From Metabacillus malikii (GTDB lineage Bacteria > Bacillota > Bacilli > Bacillales > Bacillaceae), in NCBI RefSeq assembly GCF_030813355.1, contig NZ_JAUSUD010000020.1:1-64000 (forward strand): a DNA stretch of 64,000 bases, written 5' to 3'. The position numbers and the translations under genes are program-made. The notes under the pieces were generated by a model, which saw only the letters and a program-made list of their open reading frames with translations, made no database searches and was not told where the DNA came from. This document shows, piece by piece, positions 25,959 through 35,782 of the stretch. Numbering within the stretch: the first letter of the stretch is position 1; each line of letters begins with the position of its first letter.

Positions 25959-26495
25959 ATGAAAACCTATGTTTATATTTTATTAACTGATACGGGGACA
26001 CTTTTTACAAAATCAATTAAGAAGTATACGAAGGCACCATACAACCATGCCTCTATATCCTTTAATGCTGAACTAACTGAGATGTATAGCTTCGGTAGAA
26101 AAAATCCTAATAATCCGTTAAATGGTGGATTTGTAAAAGAAGACATTCATACAGGAACATATAGTAAATTTCCAAATACTACTTGTGTTATCTATAAGCT
26201 GGAAGTTACGAATCGTGAGGTTGAAAAGATGAAGCGTGTTCTCAATGTCTTCATTAAAAACCAAAAGAAGTTTCTATACAATTTAATCGGTGTATTAGGT
26301 GTCTCTTTAAACGAACCAATTGAATTTAGCAATTCATACTTTTGCTCTCAGTTTGTGGCAGAGGTTTTCAATCGTTCTGGTATTCGTTTGTGGGATAAGC
26401 TTCCTGCATTAGTAACTCCTGATGATTTCAGAAAAAGTAAGCAATTAACGCTAGTTTATGAGGGCAAATTATTTGATTATGTTGCTCTCATTTAA
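25959..26495 (+). CDS. YiiX/NlpC-P60-like papain-fold cysteine hydrolase
   Basis: A 178-residue protein with a conserved His in YNHASIS (H30) and a Cys in YFCSQFVAEVF (C129). The His-before-Cys order fits the circularly permuted papain-like (YiiX/YebB) branch. There is no signal peptide, so it is probably cytosolic. Substrates in this branch are lipids or peptidoglycan-like amides; none can be assigned here. AGAGGG precedes the ATG. Confidence 0.65.
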   Translation: MKTYVYILLTDTGTLFTKSIKKYTKAPYNHASISFNAELTEMYSFGRKNPNNPLNGGFVKEDIHTGTYSKFPNTTCVIYKLEVTNREVEKMKRVLNVFIKNQKKFLYNLIGVLGVSLNEPIEFSNSYFCSQFVAEVFNRSGIRLWDKLPALVTPDDFRKSKQLTLVYEGKLFDYVALI

Positions 26496-26650
26496 CAACT
26501 CAGTGAATCGAAAAACTTTTTTTGGCTTGGGTTTTAATGTTTAATCATATCAATGTACCTTCAGTTCTTACGTTCACCTGTTAAGAGTATAATCGTTAGT
26601 CCAATAGTAAAACCTATCCTTGAACGATCAAATTATTGGAGTGGTTACGA

Positions 26651-27217
26651 ATGGATCAACAGCAGTTATACACCAGGATTGAAGAACAAAAAGAACAATT
26701 ACTTAATTCACTAACAGACTATTGGAAAGCCTATTCAGGTATGGATACATGGTATTTTTGGGTTAACCTAGCTTGTGTTATTCTTCCATTGATTATTTTA
26801 TTATTTACAATTGATAAAAAACGTATCTTTGAAATTTCCTTCTTTGGTTATTCAGTTCATATACTATGGGCAAATATCGATTCAATACTCAGTTTAAATA
26901 ATTACATGGTACACCCACATACAATTAGCTTTCTCTTTCCTGTTGGCATTACAATGACCGCAGTAGTGCTGCCAGTTGCATTTATGCTTATGTATCAATA
27001 TTGTTCAAACAACAGTAAAAATTTCTACATCTATATGGTGATTTTGTCTCTCATATTTGCATTTGTAGTTGCTCCAATTTCAAATATGCTCGATTTATTA
27101 AATCTACATAATGGTATGAATTATTTCTATTTGTTTCTTATTGATATCGTAATTACTTTTGCTTCGTATATGCTTACTAAATTTTTCTCTCACTTACAAA
27201 GAAGGGCCTCTGAATGA
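26651..27217 (+). CDS. multipass membrane protein (CBO0543-like)
   Basis: About 188 residues starting at ATG 26651 with GGAGTGG upstream. An N-terminal amphipathic helix is followed by five membrane segments; WYFWVNLACVILPLIILLFTIDKKR is characteristic of the CBO0543-type family. No catalytic motif. It stands alone between convergent neighbours. Function unknown. Confidence 0.55.
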   Translation: MDQQQLYTRIEEQKEQLLNSLTDYWKAYSGMDTWYFWVNLACVILPLIILLFTIDKKRIFEISFFGYSVHILWANIDSILSLNNYMVHPHTISFLFPVGITMTAVVLPVAFMLMYQYCSNNSKNFYIYMVILSLIFAFVVAPISNMLDLLNLHNGMNYFYLFLIDIVITFASYMLTKFFSHLQRRASE

Positions 27218-27238
27218 ATTACAGTACTTATGGATAGA

Positions 27239-27264
27239 AAAGAGACAGCCTTTAGGCTGTCTCT
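27239..27264 (-). terminator. terminator of the HAD gene
   Basis: AAGAGACAGCCT (27239-27250) and AGGCTGTCTCTT (27253-27264); the minus strand continues TTTTCTAT. Confidence 0.75.
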
Positions 27265-27276
27265 TCCGTGTACCTA

Positions 27277-28143
27277 TTAATTGTCAATTTTTATTTTCCG
27301 CAGAAATTCTTCTCTTTGCTGCTTACGAAAATGTTCTTTCACCATATACGCCACACCTTGCTGATTATTTGACCTAGTAACCCAATCAGCTACACGCTTC
27401 ACCTCAAACGGTGCATTCCACATCGCAACTCCTAGTCCAGCAGACATAATCATTTCTGCATCATCTTCACTGTCACCGATTGCAACAGCTTTCTCTATTG
27501 GGATTTGTAAATGATTTGTTAAAGCACGTAATCCATTTTCTTTTGAAACACCTTTTTTTACAATTTCTAGTTTTGTTGGAAATTCCCGTACATCCACCTC
27601 TTTAAATGCTTCACTAACAATTTTTGCTGCTTCTTCCTTCTCAGCAGTTGTTTTGAAATGGATATCGATTTTCATTGCAGTCACTGGTTCATCCCTTAAT
27701 GTATCGCCTAACGAGTCAACAAACTGAACAGGATAGAACATTGAATCTGAAGTATTAAGTATTGATTTGCTAAGTAAATTAGATGCAATTCTTTTTTTAT
27801 TACCTATCGAGAAACGTTCCTGGATTATCCTAATATTACATTTAAAATTTTCTAAAACTTGAACAAGGTTGAATGTCATTTCCTCAGATATTCGCTTTTC
27901 ATATAATGGCTTATCTAAGTTATCAGAAATAAATGCCCCTCCATGTGTTACTAATAATGAATCTAACTTTAAAGCCTTTGCTAGCTTTTTAGCTGATTGA
28001 AAATGTCTATTGGTTACAAGCGTTACATATATCCCTTTATTTTTAACAAACTCAATTGCTTCTTTCGTTGAGGGCTGGAGGCGACCATTCGAACGAAGCA
28101 ATGTACCATCAATATTTAGTGCTAATAACCGATATTGTGTCAC
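27277..28143 (-). CDS. Cof-type HAD protein with the nucleophile Asp replaced by Asn
   Basis: A 288-residue protein of the Cof/HAD-IIB family. The start is placed at GTG 28143 because AAGGGGG lies upstream; an ATG nine codons earlier has no site. Motif I reads NIDGT (Asn10) where active members have DxDGT, the first Asp being the phosphorylated nucleophile. The later motifs are intact: KKGVSKENGL and GDSEDDAEM. It may therefore bind but not hydrolyse phosphosugars. In B. subtilis yhaX occupies a comparable position. Confidence 0.75.
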   Translation of the reverse strand: MTQYRLLALNIDGTLLRSNGRLQPSTKEAIEFVKNKGIYVTLVTNRHFQSAKKLAKALKLDSLLVTHGGAFISDNLDKPLYEKRISEEMTFNLVQVLENFKCNIRIIQERFSIGNKKRIASNLLSKSILNTSDSMFYPVQFVDSLGDTLRDEPVTAMKIDIHFKTTAEKEEAAKIVSEAFKEVDVREFPTKLEIVKKGVSKENGLRALTNHLQIPIEKAVAIGDSEDDAEMIMSAGLGVAMWNAPFEVKRVADWVTRSNNQQGVAYMVKEHFRKQQREEFLRKIKIDN

Positions 28144-28407
28144 AGTAGTTCCCCCTTCTACAGATGTCAAAAACCTATTAAGAGGTTATGTCCTTATTTG
28201 ATAAAATAGAACAAATGCAGTTATTTCATGTCTTATCTATAAAACTGTTATAGAAGTTAGACTAAATTGTTGCTTTTATACTGCCGCTATACCTTGAAAT
28301 GATTTCTAGTTGGCGAATTATCTGCCAGCCAATTTGAGTATTCCCCGAATCAACGATTGTCTCGGAAAGCTCTAAAATTATTACACTAGCCATTCCTAAC
28401 GATAAAA

Positions 28408-28434
28408 AAACAGAATGGACAATCCATTCTGTTT
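28408..28434 (-). terminator. terminator of yheBA
   Basis: AAACAGAATGGA (28408-28419) pairs with TCCATTCTGTTT (28423-28434); the minus strand continues TTTTATCG. Confidence 0.8.
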
Positions 28435-28442
28435 GAAACTCA

Positions 28443-28790
28443 TTATTGTGCACCGTACATTTCTTCAAGCGGCTTCATAATGATTTTATTTAATTCTGTT
28501 ACAACAGTACTTAATCGTTGTTCTGCAGCCATTAATTGTGAAATTTTTTCATGTTGTTGGACAAGTTGCACCGATTTCTGTGCTTGCGCTACTTCTTCCT
28601 CTGTTATTTCTTCACCCATCATTTGCTTTTGTTGAAGTGACAGTTGAATATTACGGAAGTTTTCAAACATTTTACTTGCTGATTCATCGGCATTGACTTC
28701 ATCATAAAGCTGTTTTAAAGCTTTAAAGTCCTCACTTTCACGTAGAGCTTTTTCTAAATCGTATGCAACATCATATAAGTTATTTGACAT
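28443..28790 (-). CDS. yheA: YlbF/YmcA-family protein YheA
   Basis: A 115-residue all-helical protein of the YlbF/YmcA/YheA family. Members of this family are RNA-processing or regulatory adaptors. The long helices NLYDVAYDLEKALRESEDFKAL and the LQQKQMMGEEITEEEV segment are typical. It lies about 100 bases downstream of yheB in the same direction and ends just before a terminator. Confidence 0.88.
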   Translation of the reverse strand: MSNNLYDVAYDLEKALRESEDFKALKQLYDEVNADESASKMFENFRNIQLSLQQKQMMGEEITEEEVAQAQKSVQLVQQHEKISQLMAAEQRLSTVVTELNKIIMKPLEEMYGAQ

Positions 28791-28887
28791 ATGATGAGCC
28801 TCCTTTCTAGTTTGGACCTATGTAGGCTCTTGTTCTACTATAACAAAGGTACATTCGGAAACACAAACCTTTTATGTAAGCTGAGTT

Positions 28888-30018
28888 TTAAATCCAAATA
28901 AGCAGGAACGATTGGAAACCACCAATGACTCCACCGAGTAACGCCCCTAAATAAGTAATCATTTTAAATTCTCTTCTTGAAATTGATAGTACCATCTCTT
29001 CAAGACGTTCTACTGCGAACGATTCAACTTGTTCCCGCACTACATCCTCTAGTTTTAATTTCTTTAACATCGAATCTAAATGAGTCACAAGGAAATTAGT
29101 TGCAAGCTCAAATATTTTAGGAACTAAATCTTTAATCGCTTGTTCTCGAGGTTTTAAATAAACTGATAATGGAGCTGAAATCAATTCCTCAATTTGGAGT
29201 ACATCTACTAATTTAGTTACAATGTCTGAGCCCTTTTGCTTAATCGACCATTTTTCATCCGCTTCATCAATCGTTAATTGCTGAATTTTAGCCCACTCAT
29301 TCTGCAATAATACACTAATTAATTGTTTTGTTTCTTTGTTTTTTAGAAATTTAATCACTTCGGGCTGTACTTTATCCTTCAAGCTATTATTTCCTAGGAA
29401 CATGCCAATCATATTGCCAAGCATTCCCTTATCTGTGAGAAAGTCATCAATCATTTTCCCTAGCCGTTGTTTTCCTTCCTGACTTTCAAAATAAGTAATC
29501 CCTTTGTCGATTACAAACTGTGCTAAGGTCGGAATTGCTTCTGTTGCTTGTTGTCGTAAATCACTAGGTAGTATTTCTTGTAACGTTTTATGTTTATTCT
29601 CTTCAATATATCCTTCATATTTCATATGTAAGAACGAGGATAGTCTTGAGTTTACGAATTCTGTTGCATCATCGATTTGGAACGTTTGTAATAGCTGTGC
29701 AACGTTTTTTTCTGTACTGACCAACTTACTGACTTGACTCTCTCCCCAAGATACGAGTTGTTCCTTAAACTGTGCCTGTAAAAATTTACGTTTTATTCCT
29801 TCAGCAGTTAGTAAATGCTCAACAACCATTTTACCCATCTGATTTGCAAGTTCTTGTCTTCTTTTAGGAATTAATCCTGGAGTGAATGGAACTCTTTTCC
29901 CTAATATATAAACAGGATGATGGGGTCTAAACAACATTTTTATCGCTAAATGGTTTGTAACGCCCCCAATAACTGCTCCTACTAACATCATCACTATAAC
30001 AACATATATAGTATTCAT
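28888..30018 (-). CDS. yheB: DUF445 membrane protein YheB
   Basis: About 376 residues. It has membrane helices at the extreme N-terminus (TIYVVIVMMLVGAVIGGVTN) and C-terminus (YLGALLGGVIGGFQSFLLIW) flanking a large helical domain, the DUF445 layout. The motif NHLAIKMLFRPHHPVY is conserved in the family. The start is the second ATG, 9 bases after GGAAGG. Function unknown; synteny with yheA supports the name. Confidence 0.88.
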   Translation of the reverse strand: MNTIYVVIVMMLVGAVIGGVTNHLAIKMLFRPHHPVYILGKRVPFTPGLIPKRRQELANQMGKMVVEHLLTAEGIKRKFLQAQFKEQLVSWGESQVSKLVSTEKNVAQLLQTFQIDDATEFVNSRLSSFLHMKYEGYIEENKHKTLQEILPSDLRQQATEAIPTLAQFVIDKGITYFESQEGKQRLGKMIDDFLTDKGMLGNMIGMFLGNNSLKDKVQPEVIKFLKNKETKQLISVLLQNEWAKIQQLTIDEADEKWSIKQKGSDIVTKLVDVLQIEELISAPLSVYLKPREQAIKDLVPKIFELATNFLVTHLDSMLKKLKLEDVVREQVESFAVERLEEMVLSISRREFKMITYLGALLGGVIGGFQSFLLIWI

Positions 30019-30111
30019 AACCATCTACCTTCCGAAACTAACATTTATTTTGTTGTCTTCCTTTAAGATTTTTTTCTAAAGATTGTTGTTTTAGCACAAA
30101 CTTTGTCAAGA

Positions 30112-30172
30112 GTTGGTTGGGTCGTAAGTGTGAGACCCCGCGGAAAGCGAGTACTTTAGCGGAGACCAACCC
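30112..30172. repeat. family A repeat, internally deleted
   Basis: A 61-bp remnant: TGTGAGACCCCGCGGAAAGC flanked by GGTTGG and CCAACC. It retains both ends of family A and lacks the middle. Confidence 0.7.
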
Positions 30173-30510
30173 GTAATGAATTTTACAAAAACATCATTTT
30201 TAAATAAGAATGTTTAGAAAAAGATTCATAGTCAAGTATTCCTACTTTTTATGTCAATTAATTCCCCAATTGATACATAAATTCATACGATAATTACTAT
30301 AAGCATTCAACATTGCAATAAACACTGTTCAGATAAATTTTTAATAACTCTTTCTAATCGGTCTTCGATTTAAACTATGTAATTTTGCAATACAAGTGCC
30401 TATATCAATAGTGACTATTTTCTATATAAACAGCCTTTCAAGTCATGGAAGAAATTCTGCCTATGAACATTATAGAGCTTGTCCGTATGGCGATCAAATG
30501 AGGGATTCAT
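30173..30510. other. upstream region of the YheD/C cluster
   Basis: About 340 bases without a gene. I searched for sporulation promoter elements (sigma-E, sigma-K) and found no convincing pair. GAGGGA just before ATG 30511 is the ribosome binding site. Confidence 0.3.
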
Positions 30511-31863
30511 ATGAAAGCAAAGCCTATTAATATTATACCTTTCCGTCACTCTTCACATAAAGCAATCTGTGAAATGAGTGAACAGCTTAGACAGCAATTA
30601 GGGATACCGAAAGAGGTTACTTCCCTTAAAATTACGTGTGGGATGCATACTGTATCCTGTTCTCTCGTATTTATAAATGAAGCACACTTATTTTTAAGAT
30701 TATCAGCTAAACAACTGAATGAATTACACTTACCAAAACATGAAATAAACCTTCAGGCAAAATACCGGAAGAATGCAGAACTTGTACTAGGACCAATTAT
30801 TGCACTTCTTACAGAGATAAAAACAGTTGATGAGCAAGTACAATTAGGAGCAATCCAGCCCTTCTGTGAAGAGCTTGCTTCCTATTGTTCCGAGAAAGGG
30901 ATATTATTTTATGTTTTTTCCTTAACTGGATATTCAAAAGATGAAATATCGGGATATTATTTTCATCAGCATGATTGGTACCAACATTCGTTCCCATTAC
31001 CACATGTTGTCCACAATCGAATCCATTCCCGGAAGAAAGAACGTTCAAAACAATACCTTGACGTTATATCAAGCTTACAAGAATTAGAGATTCCCTATTT
31101 TAATGACCGTTTTTTAAATAAATGGGAAGTTCATAAGGTTCTTTCTTCAACGAGTCATTTAGCACCTTATTTACCGAACAGCCAACTACTTCAGAAGAAA
31201 GACCAAATCTTGGATATGCTTAATCAAAAGAATGATTTATTCATCAAACCGATTAACGGAAGTCTAGGAAAACGAATCTTTCGTGTGAAGAAAACGAAGA
31301 ACGGTACATTTCATCTAGATTCTACTATTTTTACGAATGAGATGATGAAACATGAATATAATTCTTTTCAACAATTATATGCAGCAATTCATCCAAAATT
31401 AAAGAAGGAAGGTTTTATCGTTCAAGAAACAATCCCCTTAAAAAAGTATAACGGCAGAATGGTAGATTTTAGATTTCTGTGTCATAAAAAAGATTACAAT
31501 GCGTGGGTTGTATCATCAGCTGTTGCAAGAGTTTCAGCTAACAATCAAATTGTTTCCAACATTGCTCGCGGGGGAGAAATTTATTCGATTAAGGAAGTTC
31601 TTGGTGACTTTCTAACAAAAAAAGAAAGTAAAAGCATGAAAAAGATGTTAGCTGAGTTGTCTATTGAGGTCGTTCAAACTCTTTCTACTCATATTGATGG
31701 TGAATATGGTGAATTCGGTGTAGATCTTGCATTAGATGATAGTGGTCATCCTTGGATTATTGAGGTTAACACGAAGCCATCTAAATCACAAGGAGATAGT
31801 AGCAAAGTTCGACCTTCAGCTAAAGCGATTATACATTATTGTTTATTTTTAGCACATTTTTAA
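30511..31863 (+). CDS. YheD-type ATP-grasp spore protein (paralogue 1)
   Basis: A 450-residue protein: an N-terminal beta-rich domain (about 1-110), a YheC/D linker (HVVHNRIHSRKKE), and an ATP-grasp domain from about 200. The latter has FIKPINGSLGKRIFRVKK and the metal/ATP carboxylates GEFGVDLALDDSGHPWIIEVNTKPSK. This family is associated with the endospore coat in Bacillus, but its ligase substrate is unknown. First of four similar genes on the same strand. Confidence 0.82.
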   Translation: MKAKPINIIPFRHSSHKAICEMSEQLRQQLGIPKEVTSLKITCGMHTVSCSLVFINEAHLFLRLSAKQLNELHLPKHEINLQAKYRKNAELVLGPIIALLTEIKTVDEQVQLGAIQPFCEELASYCSEKGILFYVFSLTGYSKDEISGYYFHQHDWYQHSFPLPHVVHNRIHSRKKERSKQYLDVISSLQELEIPYFNDRFLNKWEVHKVLSSTSHLAPYLPNSQLLQKKDQILDMLNQKNDLFIKPINGSLGKRIFRVKKTKNGTFHLDSTIFTNEMMKHEYNSFQQLYAAIHPKLKKEGFIVQETIPLKKYNGRMVDFRFLCHKKDYNAWVVSSAVARVSANNQIVSNIARGGEIYSIKEVLGDFLTKKESKSMKKMLAELSIEVVQTLSTHIDGEYGEFGVDLALDDSGHPWIIEVNTKPSKSQGDSSKVRPSAKAIIHYCLFLAHF

Positions 31864-31988
31864 AAATATTCCGTAACCAGTATAGCTTATAGCTTCCGTG
31901 ATTGATATTGATTAGCCAGGTTACGGAAGCTTTTAAATGATGGATAAAGCCAAATGATAAAAATTGATAGCTGAATGGAGTGATCATT

Positions 31989-33071
31989 TTGGCACATGTA
32001 ACCTTAGGTCTTTTAACTGTAACTAGTAAGCATGAACATCACTACTTAACTGAAACTGCAAAAATGAGCAAACTGTATGATATCGAGTGTGTTCGGTTTA
32101 CACCTGGAGCAATCGATCCAAAAACATTACGAATTGATGGAGAAAGGTTTTGTACAAAATCTGAAGAATGGCAAACAGATAATTTTTCTATACCTGACTA
32201 TATTTATGACCGATGCTTTTACAATCGTAAGGCAAAAAAGGAGAAACCAATTGTTGACTGGTTAAAGAATTATCCAAAAACAACCTTTTTAGGGTATGGC
32301 TTACCTGATAAATGGACTTTATATCAATCTTTAAAATCTGATTCAACTATCGGCTGTTACTTACCAGCTACTACCTTAGTTCAATCTCCGAATCAAATTC
32401 TCGCTCACTTAAGAAGCCATTCTAACTGTTTAATAAAACCGCGTAATGGTTCACGAGGAGTCGGAATACTCGCTATTCAGTTAGCGTCTAATACGATTAA
32501 GGTTACTTATCATAAAGGCCGTGACAAAAAAACAAAGAATTTCCATTCTATAAAGGAATTCAATATATGGATTGAAAAATTAATCGCTCAGAATGACTAT
32601 CTCCTTCAACCATTATTACAACTAAATGACAAACAAAGTTTTCCATTTGATATTAGATTGTTTATGCAAAAGAACGGAAATGGGCAATGGGAATTAGTTG
32701 AAAAAGGAATACGGAAAGGCTACAAAGGTTCATTTCTATCGAATTTATATAGCGGTGGAGAAACAATAAACTATTCAGAGTGGTGCTTATCCCTCTCTAA
32801 TAAACAAAAAACTCTGCTCGAAGACAATCTGCAAACAATTGTAAGTCAATTACCACACATATTAGAAAATCGTTTCCAACGCCTATTTGAAATTGGCATA
32901 GATATCGGCTATGCCCAAGATGAATCTGTATGGATATTAGATATTAATTCAAAACCTGGCAGGAAAACAATCTTAACAACATCACCCCATCTATCGAACA
33001 GATTATATGAAGCCCCTTTAGCTTACTGTCACTATTTATCACAACAATCACTATTAAAGGAGCCAAATTAA
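31989..33071 (+). CDS. YheC-type ATP-grasp spore protein (paralogue 2)
   Basis: About 360 residues without the extra N-terminal domain of the YheD type. Start TTG 31989 is 6 bases after GGAGTG; a GTG three codons earlier is possible. ATP-grasp motifs are LIKPRNGSRGVGILAIQ and EIGIDIGYAQDESVWILDINSKPGRK. The stop is immediately followed by the ATG of the next gene, so translation is coupled. Confidence 0.8.
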   Translation: MAHVTLGLLTVTSKHEHHYLTETAKMSKLYDIECVRFTPGAIDPKTLRIDGERFCTKSEEWQTDNFSIPDYIYDRCFYNRKAKKEKPIVDWLKNYPKTTFLGYGLPDKWTLYQSLKSDSTIGCYLPATTLVQSPNQILAHLRSHSNCLIKPRNGSRGVGILAIQLASNTIKVTYHKGRDKKTKNFHSIKEFNIWIEKLIAQNDYLLQPLLQLNDKQSFPFDIRLFMQKNGNGQWELVEKGIRKGYKGSFLSNLYSGGETINYSEWCLSLSNKQKTLLEDNLQTIVSQLPHILENRFQRLFEIGIDIGYAQDESVWILDINSKPGRKTILTTSPHLSNRLYEAPLAYCHYLSQQSLLKEPN

Positions 33072-34445
33072 ATGAGTGAAATTTTTACAATCAAAGCATC
33101 TAATAACACACAATATATACAATTACCCTTAGCACTTAGAAGATATGGTATGGTTGATACGATTTCATTCGGTACGGTTTTCCTTCCATGTAAAGTACAA
33201 TTTAAAGAAATCACTACTCACACAATCATCATACCTGAATCTCTTTGTAGACAACTTAAAATCCCTACCAAAGGTAATATAAGAATTGAAATTCATCAGA
33301 ATATATTATACCTAGGTCCACTAGTCGGTATTTTCACGGCAGGATTTACCTCAACACTCCAAAGACCATTAGGTGAACGTTCTCTCTTTTTCGCAAAATA
33401 CCTTAGTACTGACAAATCAATTGGTGTCTGCTCTTTTGTATTTGGGGCCCCGCATATTAATTGGGATGAAGGAACAATTAATGGGTATGTTTATGAAGAA
33501 GATGGTTGGAAACAACGAACATTTCCTTTTCCTAATGTTGTTTACGACAGACTGCCAAATCGGCGCGTTGAAAACCATCAAGCTCTAAAATTAGTAAAAT
33601 CCCGCTTAATATCTGAGTATTCAATTCCATGGTATAACCCTGGATTTTTTAACAAATGGGATATTCACCAACTACTTATCAATGATCGAAGAGCTTCAAC
33701 ATATTTACCTGAAACATACCTTAATCCAACGATTACGAAAATTGAAGAAATGTTATCAACCTACCAAAGTATTTATTTAAAGCCGGCTAACGGGAGCCTG
33801 GGGTTAGGTGTGTACCAGCTAATGTATTCGAAGGAAGATAATGTTTATTATTCTAGATATCGCGACCATAATAAAGATATCAACCGATTACGAAAATTTC
33901 CTTCCCTTGAACATTTTCTAAAAGTAGCCTTTAAAGATAATCGATTATCTCATTACTTAGCTCAGCAAGGAATAAAATTAATACGTCTTGACAATAAACC
34001 TATTGATTTTAGAGTTCACACAAATAAAAACAAAGATGGTATATGGTCAGTAACTGCTGTTGCAGCAAAAGTAGCCGGTAAAGGAAGTGCGACAACCCAT
34101 TTAAATAATGGGGGGGTTGTAAGAACATTAGAAGAGCTGTTTGAAAATCAATTCGAGAGACAAAAAGCATATCACCGCCTGAGTGATGCAGCATTATTGT
34201 TGAGTCATAGTATCGATAAGTATATGGTTGGCTATATAGGTGAATTAGGATTTGATTTAGGGCTTGACCAGTCAGGTGATGTATGGATGTTTGAAGCGAA
34301 TTCTAAACCAGGTCGCTCAATTTTCTCACATCCTAAACTGAAGGATGCAGACATACTTTCAAGAAAATCGTCTCTAGAATATAGTATTTATCTATTTAAA
34401 AAATCGATTTATTATCCTGAGGAGTTCCAATATGGGAAGCAATAA
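33072..34445 (+). CDS. YheD-type ATP-grasp spore protein (paralogue 3)
   Basis: A 457-residue protein with the long YheD layout: beta-rich N-terminus (1-110), FPNVVYDRLPNRRVE linker, then ATP-grasp with YLKPANGSLGLGVYQL and GELGFDLGLDQSGDVWMFEANSKPGRS. AAAGGAG lies at the end of the preceding gene. It overlaps the next gene by 14 bases. Probably arose by duplication of a yheD-yheC pair. Confidence 0.82.
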   Translation: MSEIFTIKASNNTQYIQLPLALRRYGMVDTISFGTVFLPCKVQFKEITTHTIIIPESLCRQLKIPTKGNIRIEIHQNILYLGPLVGIFTAGFTSTLQRPLGERSLFFAKYLSTDKSIGVCSFVFGAPHINWDEGTINGYVYEEDGWKQRTFPFPNVVYDRLPNRRVENHQALKLVKSRLISEYSIPWYNPGFFNKWDIHQLLINDRRASTYLPETYLNPTITKIEEMLSTYQSIYLKPANGSLGLGVYQLMYSKEDNVYYSRYRDHNKDINRLRKFPSLEHFLKVAFKDNRLSHYLAQQGIKLIRLDNKPIDFRVHTNKNKDGIWSVTAVAAKVAGKGSATTHLNNGGVVRTLEELFENQFERQKAYHRLSDAALLLSHSIDKYMVGYIGELGFDLGLDQSGDVWMFEANSKPGRSIFSHPKLKDADILSRKSSLEYSIYLFKKSIYYPEEFQYGKQ

Positions 34446-35490
34446 CAGAACTCCAATGATTGGCATCTTAGTTAGTAAAGCCGATGATGAAAGGATGTTT
34501 AAAGGTGATATCGAATTTTTTATACAGTTACTACAACAAATAAATAAAAGCGGTAGCACCGGTTTTCTCTTTACCTTAGATGATATACAAAAAGACTATA
34601 TACAAGGGTACACGTATTCGGCTCTAAACAACAAATGGAAAAGTAAGAAACTCCCATACCCACACGTTATCTATAACCGAATTGCCTCACGTAAAGATGA
34701 GGCAACTGTTCATTTTCTAAAATTAAAGAAACTATATCGTAACAAAAATCGCTATTTTTTCAATCCTGGCTTTTTCGATAAATGGAAGTGCTATAAAGTT
34801 TTAGCTTCTTCCGACAAATTAAAGACATTTCTACCAAATACTTGGCTCTACACAACAATTGATGATTTACTTGATAAGTTAACCATTCAACATTCCGTAT
34901 ATATAAAACCTATTCAAGGATTTAAAGGAAATGGAATTTATAAACTAACATTCGACGGAGTCCGTTATACGGTTTATAAAAGACAGAAAAAGTCTACATA
35001 TTCACATGCAGACTTTGTATCGAAGATTAGTAAAATTGTCCAAAAAAAGCCATATATTATTCAATCTGAAATTCATACAGATACAATCGGTCAGCGGAAA
35101 TATGATTTACGGGTTATTTGTATTAATGGTGACAGTACCTACAGGATAAAAGGGATTGGCATTCGCCAGGCTGAAAAAGACTCAATTATTACCCATGTTC
35201 CAAACGGTGGCGATATTTTATCTGTTGATGTAATTAAACATAAATTATCTATGCAACAATTAGAAACCCTTGCTGATTCTATAGGATATACTCTAGCTAG
35301 AACTTATGGATTTATTGGAGAATTTTCTATAGATATTGGTTTGGAACCAAATGGTCATCCGATTGTTTTTGAAGTAAATTCAAAACCGATGAAATTTGAT
35401 GAAGATGAGATTCAAACCGTTCGGATTAAAGAATTAGGAAAGCTATGTTGTCAACTAGCTAATACAACGGTAAAATCAGAACTTTCCTAG
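34432..35490 (+). CDS. YheC-type ATP-grasp spore protein (paralogue 4)
   Basis: A 352-residue protein of the short YheC layout: PHVIYNRIASRKDE linker, ATP-grasp motifs YIKPIQGFKGNGIYKL and GEFSIDIGLEPNGHPIVFEVNSKPMK. The start overlaps the preceding gene by 14 bases, indicating coupling. Last of four tandem paralogues; no terminator was noted immediately after it. Confidence 0.82.
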   Translation: MGSNNRTPMIGILVSKADDERMFKGDIEFFIQLLQQINKSGSTGFLFTLDDIQKDYIQGYTYSALNNKWKSKKLPYPHVIYNRIASRKDEATVHFLKLKKLYRNKNRYFFNPGFFDKWKCYKVLASSDKLKTFLPNTWLYTTIDDLLDKLTIQHSVYIKPIQGFKGNGIYKLTFDGVRYTVYKRQKKSTYSHADFVSKISKIVQKKPYIIQSEIHTDTIGQRKYDLRVICINGDSTYRIKGIGIRQAEKDSIITHVPNGGDILSVDVIKHKLSMQQLETLADSIGYTLARTYGFIGEFSIDIGLEPNGHPIVFEVNSKPMKFDEDEIQTVRIKELGKLCCQLANTTVKSELS

Positions 35491-35557
35491 TATATTCATC
35501 ACTCTGTATGATATACTCCCGTCCCGTACACTCTATATGTATGAGGAGGGATTAATC

Positions 35558-35746
35558 TTGAGAAAAAACAGTGAACCCGTTAAACAAGATGTTAATTACG
35601 AAGGGAAAGACAAAGCATACCTTGATATTGACAGGATAATAAATGAAGGATTATCTGGCGGTTCAGTCCATATGCGAGAGAATACGACAAACATTGAAGA
35701 AGCACGAGCTTTACCTAAAGAGGAACCGCCACATACTGTAGAATAA
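35558..35746 (+). CDS. small acidic protein of unknown function
   Basis: A 62-residue soluble protein starting at TTG 35558 after GAGGAGGGA. It is rich in Glu, Asp, Asn and Lys with no hydrophobic core, and includes YLDIDRIINEGLSGGSV. It is probably a small spore or stress protein given the YheC/D neighbours, but no family is recognised. Followed by a perfect terminator. Confidence 0.55.
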   Translation: MRKNSEPVKQDVNYEGKDKAYLDIDRIINEGLSGGSVHMRENTTNIEEARALPKEEPPHTVE

Positions 35747-35756
35747 AGCCGATAAC

Positions 35757-35782
35757 GCCACAAACATTGTTTGTGGCTTTTT
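35757..35782 (+). terminator. terminator after the 35558 gene
   Basis: GCCACAAAC (35757-35765), loop ATT, GTTTGTGGC (35769-35777), then TTTTT. Confidence 0.88.

Noticed and set aside
28262-28468. 68-codon minus-strand frame overlapping the end of yheA
   Set aside because: It runs through a perfect terminator hairpin, and the only internal ATG (28393) has a purine run touching the start codon, not at proper spacing. The sequence matched nothing I know.
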